DNA from: Nigrospora sphaerica
Lineage: Eukaryota; Ascomycota; Sordariomycetes; Amphisphaeriales; Apiosporaceae
Length of the DNA: 64,000 nt
NCBI GenBank assembly: GCA_018287875.1
Contig: JAGVVL010000002.1
Coordinates: 2,232,001-2,296,000 of the forward strand
Direction: 5' to 3'
Shown: positions 42,336 through 54,037 of the stretch, in pieces
Position numbering within the stretch: position 1 is the stretch's first letter
How the letters are laid out: every line of letters begins with the position of its first letter
Translations under genes and position numbers: made by a program
Notes under the pieces: model-generated
The model's input: only the letters and a program-made list of their open reading frames with translations
The model's database searches: none
Told to the model about the DNA's origin: nothing

Positions 42336-45300
42336 GGCGAATCGGGGTTGAGGTCGTCGGCGGTAGTGTGGCGATAGCGAGAGGTGGTTCGAGATGGTGG
42401 GGTAGCTGAGAGCTCAGCAACAGGTCCTGTCGCAACACGGGATGGTGGAGGGGAGTCTTTCCGCCCACGTGGCGACAATGGCAGAAGAAGTCCGGGGCGG
42501 CAGGGCAGTCGGACTGAAGAGGAAGGGTGGGGAGGGAGAGGGAGAGAGGGAGAGGACTGGAAGAAGGGCGTTGCGAAGCCGGAAGGCGGCGTTATGTAGG
42601 TAGGTAATGGGATGGATGTATTGTATTACGAACAGCTGTGAGTCCTGTTAGGGTGAATGAACGACAGAGAGTGGTGACCCTGCATGGATGGAGCCGCGGG
42701 GCACCCATCCATCCATTCACCCATTACCCATCCGCCCATTCATCCACCCACCAGCTATTACCCATCCATTGATACCAACGGCCAGGGCGCCCTGGCCGGC
42801 CGGAGAGTGGAGGGCACAATACCAAATTCCTTCCGCCTGCCCGAGGCGCCCTGCCCGAGTGAAGGGAACTGAGCTGCAGAGGCGCACTAGTGAAACCGGG
42901 GCCCAGTCCTAATCACTGGAGCCGGCTAACTGGATGCACGCTTTAAGCGAGCCGGCCTTGGTCCCCTTTCGCTGCCCGAGGAGGGGAAGAAGAGCGCGAG
43001 GGTACGCGTGCGTGGAAACGCCATGCTGGCGATGGTTTCTCTCGTTTCCGCCTACGCCTCACCCCCCGTGGCGAAGCCGAGAGCTTTCCTTCCTTCCTTC
43101 CTTCATTCCCTCCCTGCCTGCCGAGCCTTGTGTGCCCCAGGGCGACCGGGGGGACACGCGTGGCCGGCAATGGGACACGCCCCTCGTCTCGGCTTTTTTG
43201 TGTTTTGCGGACACGCCCGGCAGCTGTCACCGACCAGGTCTCCGTACCTCGTTATCTATCCCGGCTCACTTTGTCCGCCCGAATAGAGGTAGGTACCTGG
43301 CCACCCAGGGGCCCTGCACTCAACATTTCCCACGTCCGACAGTCGTCCGGTGGACAGGGATGCGCGAGCTCGAGTGGACACATATCCGGGCTGCAGGTCC
43401 ACTGAAAGCAGCTCATAGGCACGTACATATCGTTGGCCAAAAGTGGATGCTAGCCGGACGTGGGCGCAATAGGCTGAAGAATGGATTGCCCACTGGCGAT
43501 GTACCGAGTACGCACCAAATTTTGGTTGGTTTGCCAGCGTCCATCGGTCCCTTTGGCCGCCCTACAAAAGAGGGGATATGCCTTCCGACCTCCGTGTCAC
43601 CTGGCGAGTTCCGGTGCTTACCACAGCGTCATCTGCCCTGCCAGCTTCTCAGACCTGGGGTAATTTCGTATGCGCACTTGTGCGCGTGGGCATGGTGCCC
43701 GGCACCACCAATTTGACGTCGCGGAACTAGACGTAAGCTGGAGGCGATGCGGGCGGACGGGTGTTAACAAACCATCTACACCTCGACGGGGGAATGAAGC
43801 CCGAACTATCAACAGCACTCTACCCATCGGCATGTTAGTAGGGCAGGAGGTAGGTATCTGCCTCTTCCAATACCCATCTCCCAACGCTCCAGCCATATCC
43901 CAAACCACTGATCGATGCTCCTACAAAGAAGTGGTATCCGTTTACCCCGTCAAACCCTCCCCCTCCTTCCCCATGGCGTCCACTTCTGCCTGCACGGGTT
44001 ACTCCCCCCCTCAACCCCGCATCCTGGATGGCCTGGGCCTCTGTCATTTCTCCAACCCCAGAAAGGCTTGGCCTCATCCTAGTGCTCTTGACGGCCTTGG
44101 GGGCGGCAAACTTGGAACGAAACAGGATCGCATGATGGTCAGAACCCAGAGCACGAACGGGAAGGGGGGGGGGGGGGGGGGGGGGGGGACACGAAAGAGA
44201 GAACGTCCATGGAAGCGGATAGTCGTCAGGAGACGTATGCATGGGATGTGGGCGGCTATACAATCATGCCCCCTCTACCCGCAACGCCTGGGTTGGCTAC
44301 CCTGGTACATACATATGTATGTACCTACGGGTGGTCTGCTCGGTCTGACAAACGCGAGTTGTATGTACCTAGCGAAGCATTGGCAGGACCATCTGGCTCA
44401 CCATCCAACCACGGGGTTTCCAGGACCCGTCCGTGTCGGTGGTGCAGATGCAATACTACCTACCACTTTGGCCGGTTGCGTTCCCATCTAGGCAGGCCAG
44501 TACGTACATCACATAGCCTGGTCAGACCCGCGATGGCCCATTGCAATTCTCCTCCCATGTAAGCCTTTAGATATATGTTGGACCAGCTCGGACTGGCTAG
44601 GTACGAGCAGCTACCTAGCGGAAGGGGGCTCCGTCAACGACCCATGCCCGAGTTGCCGGGTCTTGGTAGCCTTGTTATGTTGCTGCCCGTTTATGTGGCC
44701 GGGTCCCTCTTCCCAGCACGCGTGGGCGCCGGCATCACCCCACCTCTGGTGCGGCATGCAGTACAAGTACCTCCCAGTCGTGCGGTAGAGGTGGGATCTC
44801 GAACTCTCTGCACAACTGACCGTCTACTAGCCAGGTGCCAGTTTGTCCGACTCACTGCCCACCTAGCGGCCCCAGTGCCGTCCATCCCCATGACTAGATT
44901 GCCGCCCGCCCGGCCGCCGGATCCCTTCCGATCGTCCGAGGTTACCGAAGCGCAGAGGCAGTCAAGTCGGGTCTCCCACCATTACCCAAGGCCTGACCAT
45001 CCCTACCTGCGCCATGCATGGGTTTCTCGGTATACCTATCGCAGCAGTGCCTCGGCTTCCGGCCTCGTCGTCATACGGCCTCGTTCCTATTCCACCCATG
45101 CGGCTTCGCCAATGTCCGGGGCTCGCAGCGTGGCGTCCACGGCTCGACGTGATCCGGCCGGTGCACCATGTGACGATCAATGGAAGGAGACCGGGGCAGT
45201 TCTCGGCTTGGGTCGCACGGGTGCGCAAGCCCGTTTTGTTGGTGACAGCTACACCTCTTTTATTTTGCATCGGCGTGCAACCGAGCAATCAGTGCAATCC

Positions 45301-45387
45301 AGCACCGTAAGCAAGCAACCCAGCCCCGCCCAACGCCAGAATGCTCGAACGCTACCGAAAAACGCCTGTCCCTTTTCCGCCTGGCGG
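42336..45387. other. Intergenic region upstream of acetyl-CoA synthetase
   Basis: About 3 kb without a recognisable gene. It includes CCAT-type simple repeats near 42700-42770 and a 25-base G tract (separate entry). An open plus-strand frame runs from 44575 into the RFC gene antisense; it was not accepted because it lacks domain or composition support. Confidence 0.45.
44164..44188 (+). repeat. Homopolymer G tract, 25 bases
   Basis: An uninterrupted run of 25 G within non-coding DNA. Such tracts are prone to length error in sequencing and to replication slippage. Confidence 0.9.
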
Positions 45388-46576
45388 CTACATGTCCATC
45401 TGCATCAGGTACATCTCGAAGATGCGCATGAACTTGGCCACAAACGCCTCCAGGTGGAAGATGACCTTGGTGCCGGTCCGGATCCGGTGCTCGTAGAATG
45501 CCGACCACTTGATGACCTCATACTTCAGGTCATCGTCAATCAGGGCCACGAGCTTGAAGGTGAGGGTCTTGAGAATGGTAGAGGGCGGTATGCAGTGCGT
45601 GAGCAGGTCATAGAGCTTGGCGCGCACCTGGAGGATGCGGGCCGGCGTGTGCTCCTCCATAATCTCTTTGGCGATCTGGCCAATGAGGGCTTCCCAATCG
45701 GGAGGCGGGATCGGCGTGTCGTCCGTCACTTTCTCACTGCCACGGTGCACGTTAGCCTGCGGACGACGACGCGCGCCCGTGGTGATGCTGTCCAACTTAC
45801 TTCTGTGCGTGCACCGCCTCGTACATAAGGAGCGCTCTTCGCAGGTTGCGTCCGCTTTCTCGGGCAATCCTTGCGTGCAGGCCATCGACGACGGGCCAGC
45901 CCTCTCGCTTGGCCGAGTTGGCAAGCGCTGCCGAGATCTCCTGCACCGTTGGCGCGGCCACCCGGACTAGCAGGGTTCGACTCCGGATGGGGGCTATGAT
46001 GTTGGCGGTGCTGTTCGCCAGCAAGATGAGGCGGAGGTTGGGGCTGTATTTCTCCATTGTTCGCCTGAGGGCGGCTTGCGCATCGCGCGTCAGGTGGTCT
46101 GCTTCGTTGATGACCACCACCTTGAACCGCTGTTTGGCCGACTGATCGACCTGCTGTGTTTGGGCCACCTCCTTGAGCAGGTCTTGCACGACCACACGGT
46201 CGTAATTGCCCACATCCGAGGGCGTTATCTCCAGATGGTATACCGAAGTGACAATGTTGAACTCGAGCTTGCGGTTGCTGGTCGTTTGGAAGACGCGCGC
46301 GTCAATCTTGATTTTCTCGACGCCGGGACCGAACAGCTCCTTCAAGGTCGCCACAATACGCGTCTTCTTGCCGGCACCCGAGGGGCCGTAGACGAGCAGA
46401 TGGGGAAAGTCGCCGCTCTGTGCCTACGTGGGAGTCAGGAACGGGTGTGGATTGGAGAGGCCGTCGCGGCGGCTGTTCAGGCTGCTTACCAAGGAGCGTA
46501 AGCGGTCCGAGAGCTCCGCATGATATGTGAGCTGGTTCAGAGAACGCGGCCGATGTTTGTCCACGATGAGGGCCAT
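45388..46576 (-). CDS. rfc5: Replication factor C small subunit (yeast Rfc5, human RFC3 type)
   Basis: Three exons (46576-46490, 46423-45801, 45736-45388) encode 352 residues, the family length. RFC is the pentameric ATPase that loads the PCNA clamp on DNA during replication and repair. The Walker A motif is GPSGAGKKTR (42-51), with the GKKT variant typical of this subunit. The Walker B-like NEAD is at 135-138, and LEFNIVTSVYHLEITPSDVG is the diagnostic run for the Rfc5/RFC3 branch rather than Rfc2-Rfc4. The RFC SRC-type motif reads SRT (IRSRTLLVRV), a Cys to Thr change. The C-terminal helical collar domain begins near 250. All junctions are in phase: exon 1 ends LRSL before GTAAGC, and exon 2 ends in HAQ before GTAAGT. 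Nuclear and essential by family knowledge. Confidence 0.94.
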
Positions 46577-47511
46577 ATCGACGGCAGCTGGCACTTGGGC
46601 TTGTGGAGAGACGTGGTTGCGAGCGACGAGTGTGTACAGATCGAACTGTACCTGCTTCCGTGGTAACGCGTCGCGTTGACGTGCACTTTAGATTGATTTT
46701 CAGAAGCGCGACCCGTTCGGCCCCACCCATTACACCATTCACTCCCATCCATACAGGCTGGCAGCTCCGAACCGCCCGTTACCAGCCCATCATTAGTGGG
46801 GTCTCATACTTCAGGCAAGCACCAGTCCCTCTGTAAGCATCCCCACTTCCCTGGCGCTGAATGATCCCGCGTAGGACTCTGCGTGTTAGTCCTCGCTCTC
46901 TATTGATATGTATGGATACGGTAGATGACATCCCTCACACCAGGCATTCTCCAAGTCCACCGCCGTTGTAGGAACTTGATTGGCATGGCTGTATCCTTGA
47001 CTAGGTATGTCAGGTCTTGAAACGCCCTGTTACCACTTCCATGGACTACGAATGAATGAAAGACCCAGACGACCGTTCTTACCTTGGTCACTTTGCTCCT
47101 TTCCCCTGGGACCGATGGGGTTTCTAAGTGGACCATCATGAACCTGTACGAATTCCAAGCTGTTACCATTCATGGACTCAATTCCAACGTATGAGGGTCC
47201 AGCCGAAAACGTGATCTCGGTAAGTTTTTCGACTCCCGACCAATGCGGTGAAAGGGGTCATGCCCCGAGCACGAGGGCCATATAGGACCGCTGGCGTCCC
47301 AACCGTGTGCCGGCTTCAGAGATTCTGACAGGGAGGAAGATTAGACACTTGTAGTAAGAGGTACCAGGTATTGCGGCTTGATGCCCTATTAATGCTGCGA
47401 AAATCAGGGTTGGTAGGCTACGAGGCAGAGACAATGGGGTTCCCTTTGCTCTCACAATGTATATCGAAGCATGCACTCAACCGGCATATGTTCTATCTGG
47501 CTTTCTCGTTT
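46577..47511. other. Intergenic region between rfc5 and GH51
   Basis: About 0.9 kb. Probably the rfc5 promoter and the 3' flank of the arabinofuranosidase gene. No gene was recognised. Confidence 0.5.
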
Positions 47512-49070
47512 CTACGCGGTGGACCACCGCAACATGGTAATGGAGTGCTTGGGGAAGTTAAACTTGCCCTGGCCGTCCCATTTGTCCTCGCTGAGAGAGA
47601 CCTTTTCGCTTCCTTCGGTGTTGATGACGTCGGTGCTCTCGCCGGTCACCCGGTAAACTGTGACGTCCCGGCCCACACCCCTGAGTTCCGACTCGAAGCT
47701 CTCGGTGCCGCTAATGTTCACGACCACCATGCTGGCCACGCCCGTGTCGTCGACGGTGGCGCTGACGTCGAGCCAGGGAGCGCCGTGCTCCAGCGTGCCC
47801 TGGAGCCAGGTCGGGTTTGTCACGCCGTCGTAGGCGCCCGAGGACACGTGGCAGGCCACGGTCCAGCCGCGCATATACTTGCTGAAGAGCAGCAGCGGCC
47901 ACCAGGTCGACTGCTTCATGATGCCGTCCTTGGAGGTCATGAGGGGGCTGATGACGTTGACCGTCTGGGCAATATTGGCCATGCCGATGTAGCGGCTCTG
48001 GCGCACAAAGACGTTGAGCCACACGGCGACGGCCAGGGCGTCGGACAGGGTGTATTTCTCCTCGGCGCCCTTTTCGCCGGGCGCGCGCACCGGGTCCCAG
48101 ACGTTCCACTCGTCGAAGCAGATCTTGGTCGGCGGCTTGGTCGGGCTGATCTTGTTCTCGATGCGAGCCAGGTCGATGAGGGCGCCCGTGATGCCAATGG
48201 CGCGCTCGGCGCTTAGGGGTGCCGTCACATTGCGCAGGTGGTCGCCGTCAGCGGCCGTGTAGATGTGAATCGAGTGCATGTCCACCCAGGAGATGCACTC
48301 GTGCAGGACGTAGTGGTCCCACGAGGCGCCGCCGTCCTGGCCGCACAGAATCAGGACCAGGTCCGGGTCGAGCAGACGGAGGGCCTTGGCCCACTGCACC
48401 GCCTTCTTGGCGTAGTCCTCCTTAGTCATCTGCTCGATCTGCCAGGGGCCCCAGACCTCGTTGCCCAGGGCCCAGTACTTGACCTTGTAGGGCTCCGGGT
48501 GGCCGTTCTCGCGGCGCTTGTTGGCCCAGTACGTGTCGCGGGTTCCGTTGCAGTACTCGACCCAGGCCAGGGCCTCGTCGAGCGTGCCCGTGCCAAAGTT
48601 GAGGCACATGTAGGGCTCGACACGGCGCTCCTTGCCCTCGGACAGCACGTCCAGCCAGGCCATGAACTCGTCGGTACCGAACTCGTTGCTCTCGACGCCC
48701 AGCCACGCCAGCTCGGGCCGCCGCGGCCGCTTCTCCCGCGGGCCAACGCCCTCGGCCCAGTGGTAAGTGGCACAGAAATTGCCGCCCGGATACCGGATCA
48801 CCGGGATATCAAGCTCCCGTAGCGCCTCGACCACGTCTTTGCGGAACCCCTGGCCGTCCGAGAGCGGGTTTCCCGGGTCGTAGATACCGCCATAGATACA
48901 ACGCCCCATGTGTCTGGGGAGAGTTAGCACGAGTCGACACGCCGTGGCGCGGCCAAGACTTACTCCGTGAAGCCGCCATAGGTGTTGTCGTCGATCTTGG
49001 ACAATCTCTTGCGCGCGTCAACCTCGACCAGCGGGGACTCCCCGGCGCTCAACTTGGTGAAGGTCGTCAT
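47512..49070 (-). CDS. Alpha-L-arabinofuranosidase, GH51
   Basis: Two exons (49070-48964, 48913-47512) encode 502 residues, normal for the family. The enzyme releases terminal arabinose from arabinan, arabinoxylan or oligosaccharides. The protein begins MTTFTKLSAGESPLVEVDAR with no signal peptide, so it probably acts inside the cell on imported oligosaccharides. The (beta/alpha)8 barrel shows the acid/base Glu188 in ALGNEVWGPW and the nucleophile Glu304 in CFDEWNVWD. RYPGGNFCATYHW and MHSIHIYTAADGDH are further family runs. The C-terminal 120 residues form the beta-sandwich. The intron uses GTAAGT and CCCCAG and joins FTE to HMGRCIYGG, a typical family start. It is unrelated to its neighbours by pathway, although arabinose breakdown would be regulated by carbon source in relatives. 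Confidence 0.94.
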
Positions 49071-49812
49071 GATGTCTCAGCTCCCGTGGTCCGGGTGCAG
49101 GTCGAAGGGAAGGAGGAGTCGGCAATCGGGGGAGTAGTGCAGAACAGATGGACGACTTATCCTCACGAGCAACCGAGAACAAGACGGAAATGCTTTAAGT
49201 ACCTATCCATGACGGCCGGCGGGCAACGTCGGGGCTTTCACCGGAGGACTAGCCCGTATCGTGAAGTCTCGTGAGCCTGGGCGGCTGTTGCTTCGCTGGT
49301 TGACGGGGGAGCTTCGGCCACCCCGCCCCTGGTCGGGATTGGTGCGCATAGCGACGAGCGGAGCTCCTCCTCTTTTACTTGGCAATCCATCAATGGTTGC
49401 GCAGGACCAGCATAACTGCTCTACAGGTTTACCGGCCAGCCAGGCCTCTCGCAGCGACCGCGGCGGGAAACCGGTGTTGTTGTGGGCGATGGGAGTGGTT
49501 CCCGCCGTCAGTCCCCCCCGGCCCCCGCGCGCCAAGCCCACTCACATGCGCTCAGCCGCCTGCCCGCATTCCGAGATACGCAACAGCCCGCGGGGTTGGC
49601 AGACTGCCCTTTTCGGCAGCACGCCGGGCACCGACCACTCAGACCCATGGAAAGAATGGGCAAACGCAGCCCAAAGCCGGCTAACCGACGGTTATGCCGC
49701 AGCCTTGGTGTAGATACATGGCCTAATTACCGGTGGACGGAATACGTCCTGTCGAAGGGGAAACACCATGGTACTACTTACTTCCAACTTCCCAGTACAC
49801 ACTCTCTCACAC

Positions 49813-49850
<38 letters not shown>

Positions 49851-50016
49851 GTCACGCTGCACTCAGTTTGTGGTAGCAAAAACACGTCTGGGGGAATAAC
49901 GGCATGTCTTGAAAAGGGGAAAATCTACAGTGTAGTCTCGCATGGCTATGCAGATCCAATCATATCCCCGCCAGCCAAGCCGTTTCTCCATCTCACCGAG
50001 AATTGTCGACGACACA
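49071..50016. other. Intergenic region with CA microsatellite
   Basis: The promoter side of the arabinofuranosidase gene and the 3' flank of the aminotransferase gene. A CA dinucleotide tract spans about 49815-49848. No gene was recognised. Confidence 0.5.
49815..49848 (+). repeat. CA dinucleotide repeat
   Basis: About 17 CA units in the 5' flank region of the arabinofuranosidase gene. A simple microsatellite. Confidence 0.85.
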
Positions 50017-51581
50017 TTATGTCCTTCGGTACCTGCAAAAGCCAGTCAGATATCCGCCGGCCGCAAGCGTTGTCGCTCAAAGGAAGAGGGATCGACTTAC
50101 TTCATGACGACGCGCTCGATACCATCGCAACCTAGCTTCAGCGTATCCATTTTGGGACCGTACGAGAATCGAACGACTGCAGCCCCGTCAGTATCGGTGT
50201 CGCCGCCGCCAGGGCAAGAGGATCCAGGGCCATTGCTTACAGTGGTGGCAGGGACTGTCAAACAGGTCTCGGCGCCTGGCCGGGTTCAAATCGAAGAAGA
50301 TACCGGGCACGACGATGACCTTCTCCTCCAAGCAGGCCTGAAAGAAGTTCAATCCGTCCGAGATGGGGCCGGGCAGACCCTCGAGATTAAGCCAGAGGTA
50401 GAAAGTACTGTCCGGAACATACTTGATGACGAAGCCCATGTCGCGCAACCGCTTCACGACGTAGTCTCGCTTGTCCTGCACAGGGTGGTCAGTCATGGCC
50501 TGCCGACGGGTCCGACAGGACTTACACGGAAGTGCCTCTGAAGTGCCTTCATCTCCGTCTCGACCAAACTCGGCTCGAGCATGGGAACAGCCGCCTCCTG
50601 GAAGGGTGCGTTCGCACCACCGTCGAGGTACGAACCGCACGAGCCGATGCTGCAGGAAGGCAAGGTCAGTGTCATGACGTCCCGTGGCCGTGGGAGCGGG
50701 GGAACATACGCCTTGATGAATTCCTTGGGGCCGAGAATCCAAGCAATGCGCCAGCCGGGCAGGCGGAAGCGCTTGGTCAGACCATCGATGATGAGGACGT
50801 CGTCCTCATCCACATCCTCAACGTTCTCGGCAGCCGAGATGGTGGTTCCGTCACAGTTGCTCGTGTAGTTGTACCCCGAGTAGAACTCGTCGCTGATGAG
50901 CGTGGCGCGGCCACGGCAGATGTCCTGGATCTCGGCCAGCTCGGGGTTGGCGACGACGCGCCCAGTAGGGTTGCGGGGGTTGGACGTCAGAATGACCGAC
51001 GTGCCTCGCGCGATCTCGGTGGCGATCTTGTCCGGGTGGATGTGGTAGCCGTCCTCCTCGTCCAGCGGGGTGGGGATGGCGGCAAAGTTCTTGAAGAGCG
51101 AGAGCATCTCGTTGTAGGCCGTGTAGTCGGGGATGAAGAAGCCGACATAGGCGTTGTTCAGGACGGCGGCGATGCGGATCAGGCCAGCACGGCCGCCGGG
51201 CACGATGGCGACGTTCTCCCACGTGTACAGGCTCTCCTTACCCTTGCGGTGCATCTCGTTGTACATGTGAGCGACGGCCTCTCGCAGGGGCTTGATGCCG
51301 GCCGTCGGGCCGTACTCGCGAGCGGCGGCCGACACGTCGATGGTCGAGGGACGCTGGAAGCAGCCCTCGATGTCATCCTCGACCTCGGGGGCGCCCTGGC
51401 CCAGGTTGGCCCAGCTGTTGGGGTCCTCCAGGAAGCCATACTCGGCAGCACGCTCGGTACACCAGACGACACCAGTCGATGCGCGGGTGGCATCGAGGCC
51501 GGCGTGGGGGAGGTGACCCTCGTGGGCGGCACGGAACTGGCGATGAATCTTGGACGTCGTCTCTGCCGGAGTATCACTCAT
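50017..51581 (-). CDS. PLP-dependent aminotransferase, class I/II (ACC synthase-like)
   Basis: Five exons (51581-50710, 50649-50526, 50475-50241, 50176-50101, 50032-50017) give 440 residues. The fold-type I motifs are clear: NPRNPTG at 201-207, the cofactor Asp/Tyr in SDEFYSGYN (Asp231, Tyr234), the PLP lysine Lys270 in IDGLTKRFRLPGW, and the substrate-binding Arg278 nearby. REYGPTAGIKPLREAVAHMY and WANLGQGAPEV are also family signatures. The substrate is not known; automatic annotation often calls such fungal proteins ACC synthase-like. ATG 51581 is used as start. An alternative upstream exon (51784-51694, MYNNRKFSMNRN) could splice in phase and add a basic N-terminus, possibly for mitochondria. 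The final exon is only 16 bases; if the last intron is kept, the protein stops after VVMK instead of VVMKYRRT. Confidence 0.87.
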
Positions 51582-54037
51582 GTCAGACGGGAGGCTATGA
51601 CGACGGAGGTGGCACGCAGCGCATGCCAAGATGCTGTGGCTGGAGAACCCTTCCAAAACACAATGCCACCGCCAAGAGATAGCATGCACGTACCGCTGGT
51701 GTTAGGTTCGCCGACACTGAACCTTCGCGAGACGCGGGGCACGCCCGTGTTTCGGTTCATCGAAAACTTGCGGTTGTTGTACATTTTGGGCGCTGGCAGG
51801 CGGCGCGGCTAGAGAGTTCCGACTTGGGTGCGCGAGAACGGGGCCAGGTTGAAGGCAGAGGTGAAGGCAGTGGCAGAGGCAAGGCCTGGGGACGATGAGG
51901 ACGGAATGGGATGGCGGAATGGCCGTGCTTGCTGGGCTGCTGATGGCAGGCTTTGAAAGACGACTTGGTTCGCTCAGGAAAAAAAGAAAGAGCAGAAACG
52001 ACCTCAGGTCTCTAAAGCGAGGACAGACAACCAATGGACCTTGGAAATCCGTGTCAAGCAACCTAGCTTCTACTACAGGTTGGGGGTGCTGGACTCAACT
52101 CCTGGTGGGGTCTCGTTCCGCCGCCTCCTCTGCTGGCCCAGCGAACGCCCGCCGCCTCCCACCCGCTCTCCGCCTCATCATTCGTCTGTTCTATACCCGG
52201 ATGATTACCAGGTTGTGTGGCGTGTGGGACGCCTTACTAAATGCGAGCTCGGTCGCCCTCGTAACCCAGCACGAGACCTTGTTCGTCCGGGTCTTTTCCA
52301 GGTTTCTACGCATGTCGAGTTATGGGCGGGGGAAGAGGGGCGTGACACGAGGGCGGAAATCCCCCATGTAAGCCACACATACTTACCTATACCACCACCG
52401 TCTGTTTGCTGGACCGCGTGCTGCGTGCTGGAGCTGAGATGGCTCGCGTCGTATCTATTCCTGGACGCATCTATGCCGCACTGCGCGCAAACCTCTACAG
52501 GCAGCCAATGTTAGCAGACGCTCACGGGCCCTCATCCGACCCCGGTGCTTTACTCCCGATCCTCCTGCCGGCGGCTCAGTGCAGAAAATTGCGTCCCGCC
52601 TATACCGAGCGTCGGACGAGGGGCCGTTTCTTGCCCCGCAAACTGCCTTTACGCCCAACTGTACATCCAGGGGGAGGGGGCGTTTTCGGCATGCCTGTTG
52701 CCGTAAAGGGGATCCCTCAAGAGAGTGGGCGCCCGTGGGGGCTAGGGCGGTCAGCCAGGCCCGCCCACGACAATCCATCCCTGATACTTCCGTACGGGGT
52801 ACATGCAGGCGGTACACAGTAGTGCTGACTCGACTTGCCCACATCCATGCCTAATCGTGCCCTACCGTGCAGGGCTGTTACCCAGTGGTGCTGTAGCGAG
52901 TGTATGCGTACTACTCCCTCTCTCAACTGCATGGCCCGGCCGCCTGTCTCTGTAGTGGCCATTCGAATACATATGCTCCCCCATCCTCCGCAGAGGAACA
53001 TAGAAGCCGACGATTTCTCAAGTCCATAATCCAAGACCGGCCATCCACCATAAAACCCACAGGGGCATTGTGCCTACACAGGCCGCCTGATACCCGTCTT
53101 CACCACAGTGGCCATTGGGTCGAAGCCCTCCGCTGCTGATTACATGTAGCCCGTCGACTCTAGCGAGCAGCCACTCGAGGCCATCCGCGACGGATGCATA
53201 CGAGTCGGGACCTGGACGCGATCTCCATCCTTCCCCCCTAGTTACGAAAAATTCCCACTCGACAGTCTTATCGGCTCATGAAAACTTAACTAAACCCTCG
53301 TAGCAGATGCCTACCTAGCTGAGTACTTCCTTACCCCCTACCTATGCAGTAAGCCTACGCTCACTCGACACGTGGGTATGGTAGGCACGTATTCACATTG
53401 AATATTATCAGCGTCTAGCGAGTCGCCCAAAGCCCAAGTATTGCATGTGGACATGTATGGATGCTGTTACTCTGTATGAACCGCTGGTTCGCTACATGTG
53501 TCCGTAGACTCCTCCTCGTATCCTTTTGGTGGTACAAGAACGTTGGCTGGCCCCCCCTCCCCCAGCCTCTTGAAGTATCCAACACCACCCCTAGTATAAC
53601 GCTTCTAGCCGTATACCGTACTGCCGGTTTTGGCCGAGCTTGCAAAAGGCTAAGGCCGGACGTAAGCCAGGCGCCCTACCGCCTAATCAACCGTCCCTGG
53701 TCATGTCCTGCCCCTTTCTTCAAGGCGCAATGATGCAGTCGGGCGTCTTCCGAGAGCCGCTGGTTGTGGTGGCCATCTGGCGACTGTACAGATCCGCAGC
53801 ACCAACAAGCCTCGCCTCGTACAAGAAACCTGCGCGTAACTTTCGGGTAGGGTCTTGGTTCCTGATCGCCAGACAAATATATGGCTATGTGGCATCCTTG
53901 GGTACGGGTAGCAGCCCCTGAGCTCCGTCTGCCGCTCAACAATAACAAGGATGATTTTTGACTGGCGCACTCCGCTCTACTCTAGATGAACGTCATTGTT
54001 GGTGATCGCATCCGCCAAATTACGTAGACCAAATCGT
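51582..54037. other. Intergenic region
   Basis: About 2.5 kb covering the aminotransferase promoter and the 3' flank of the LisH-WD40 gene. It may contain the alternative upstream aminotransferase exon (51694-51784). Several frames on both strands lack domain features. No other gene was recognised. Confidence 0.45.

Noticed and set aside
44575..45828. Plus-strand frame of 417 codons as a gene
   Set aside because: About a third of it is antisense to rfc5, and the rest lacks domain, signal or composition support.
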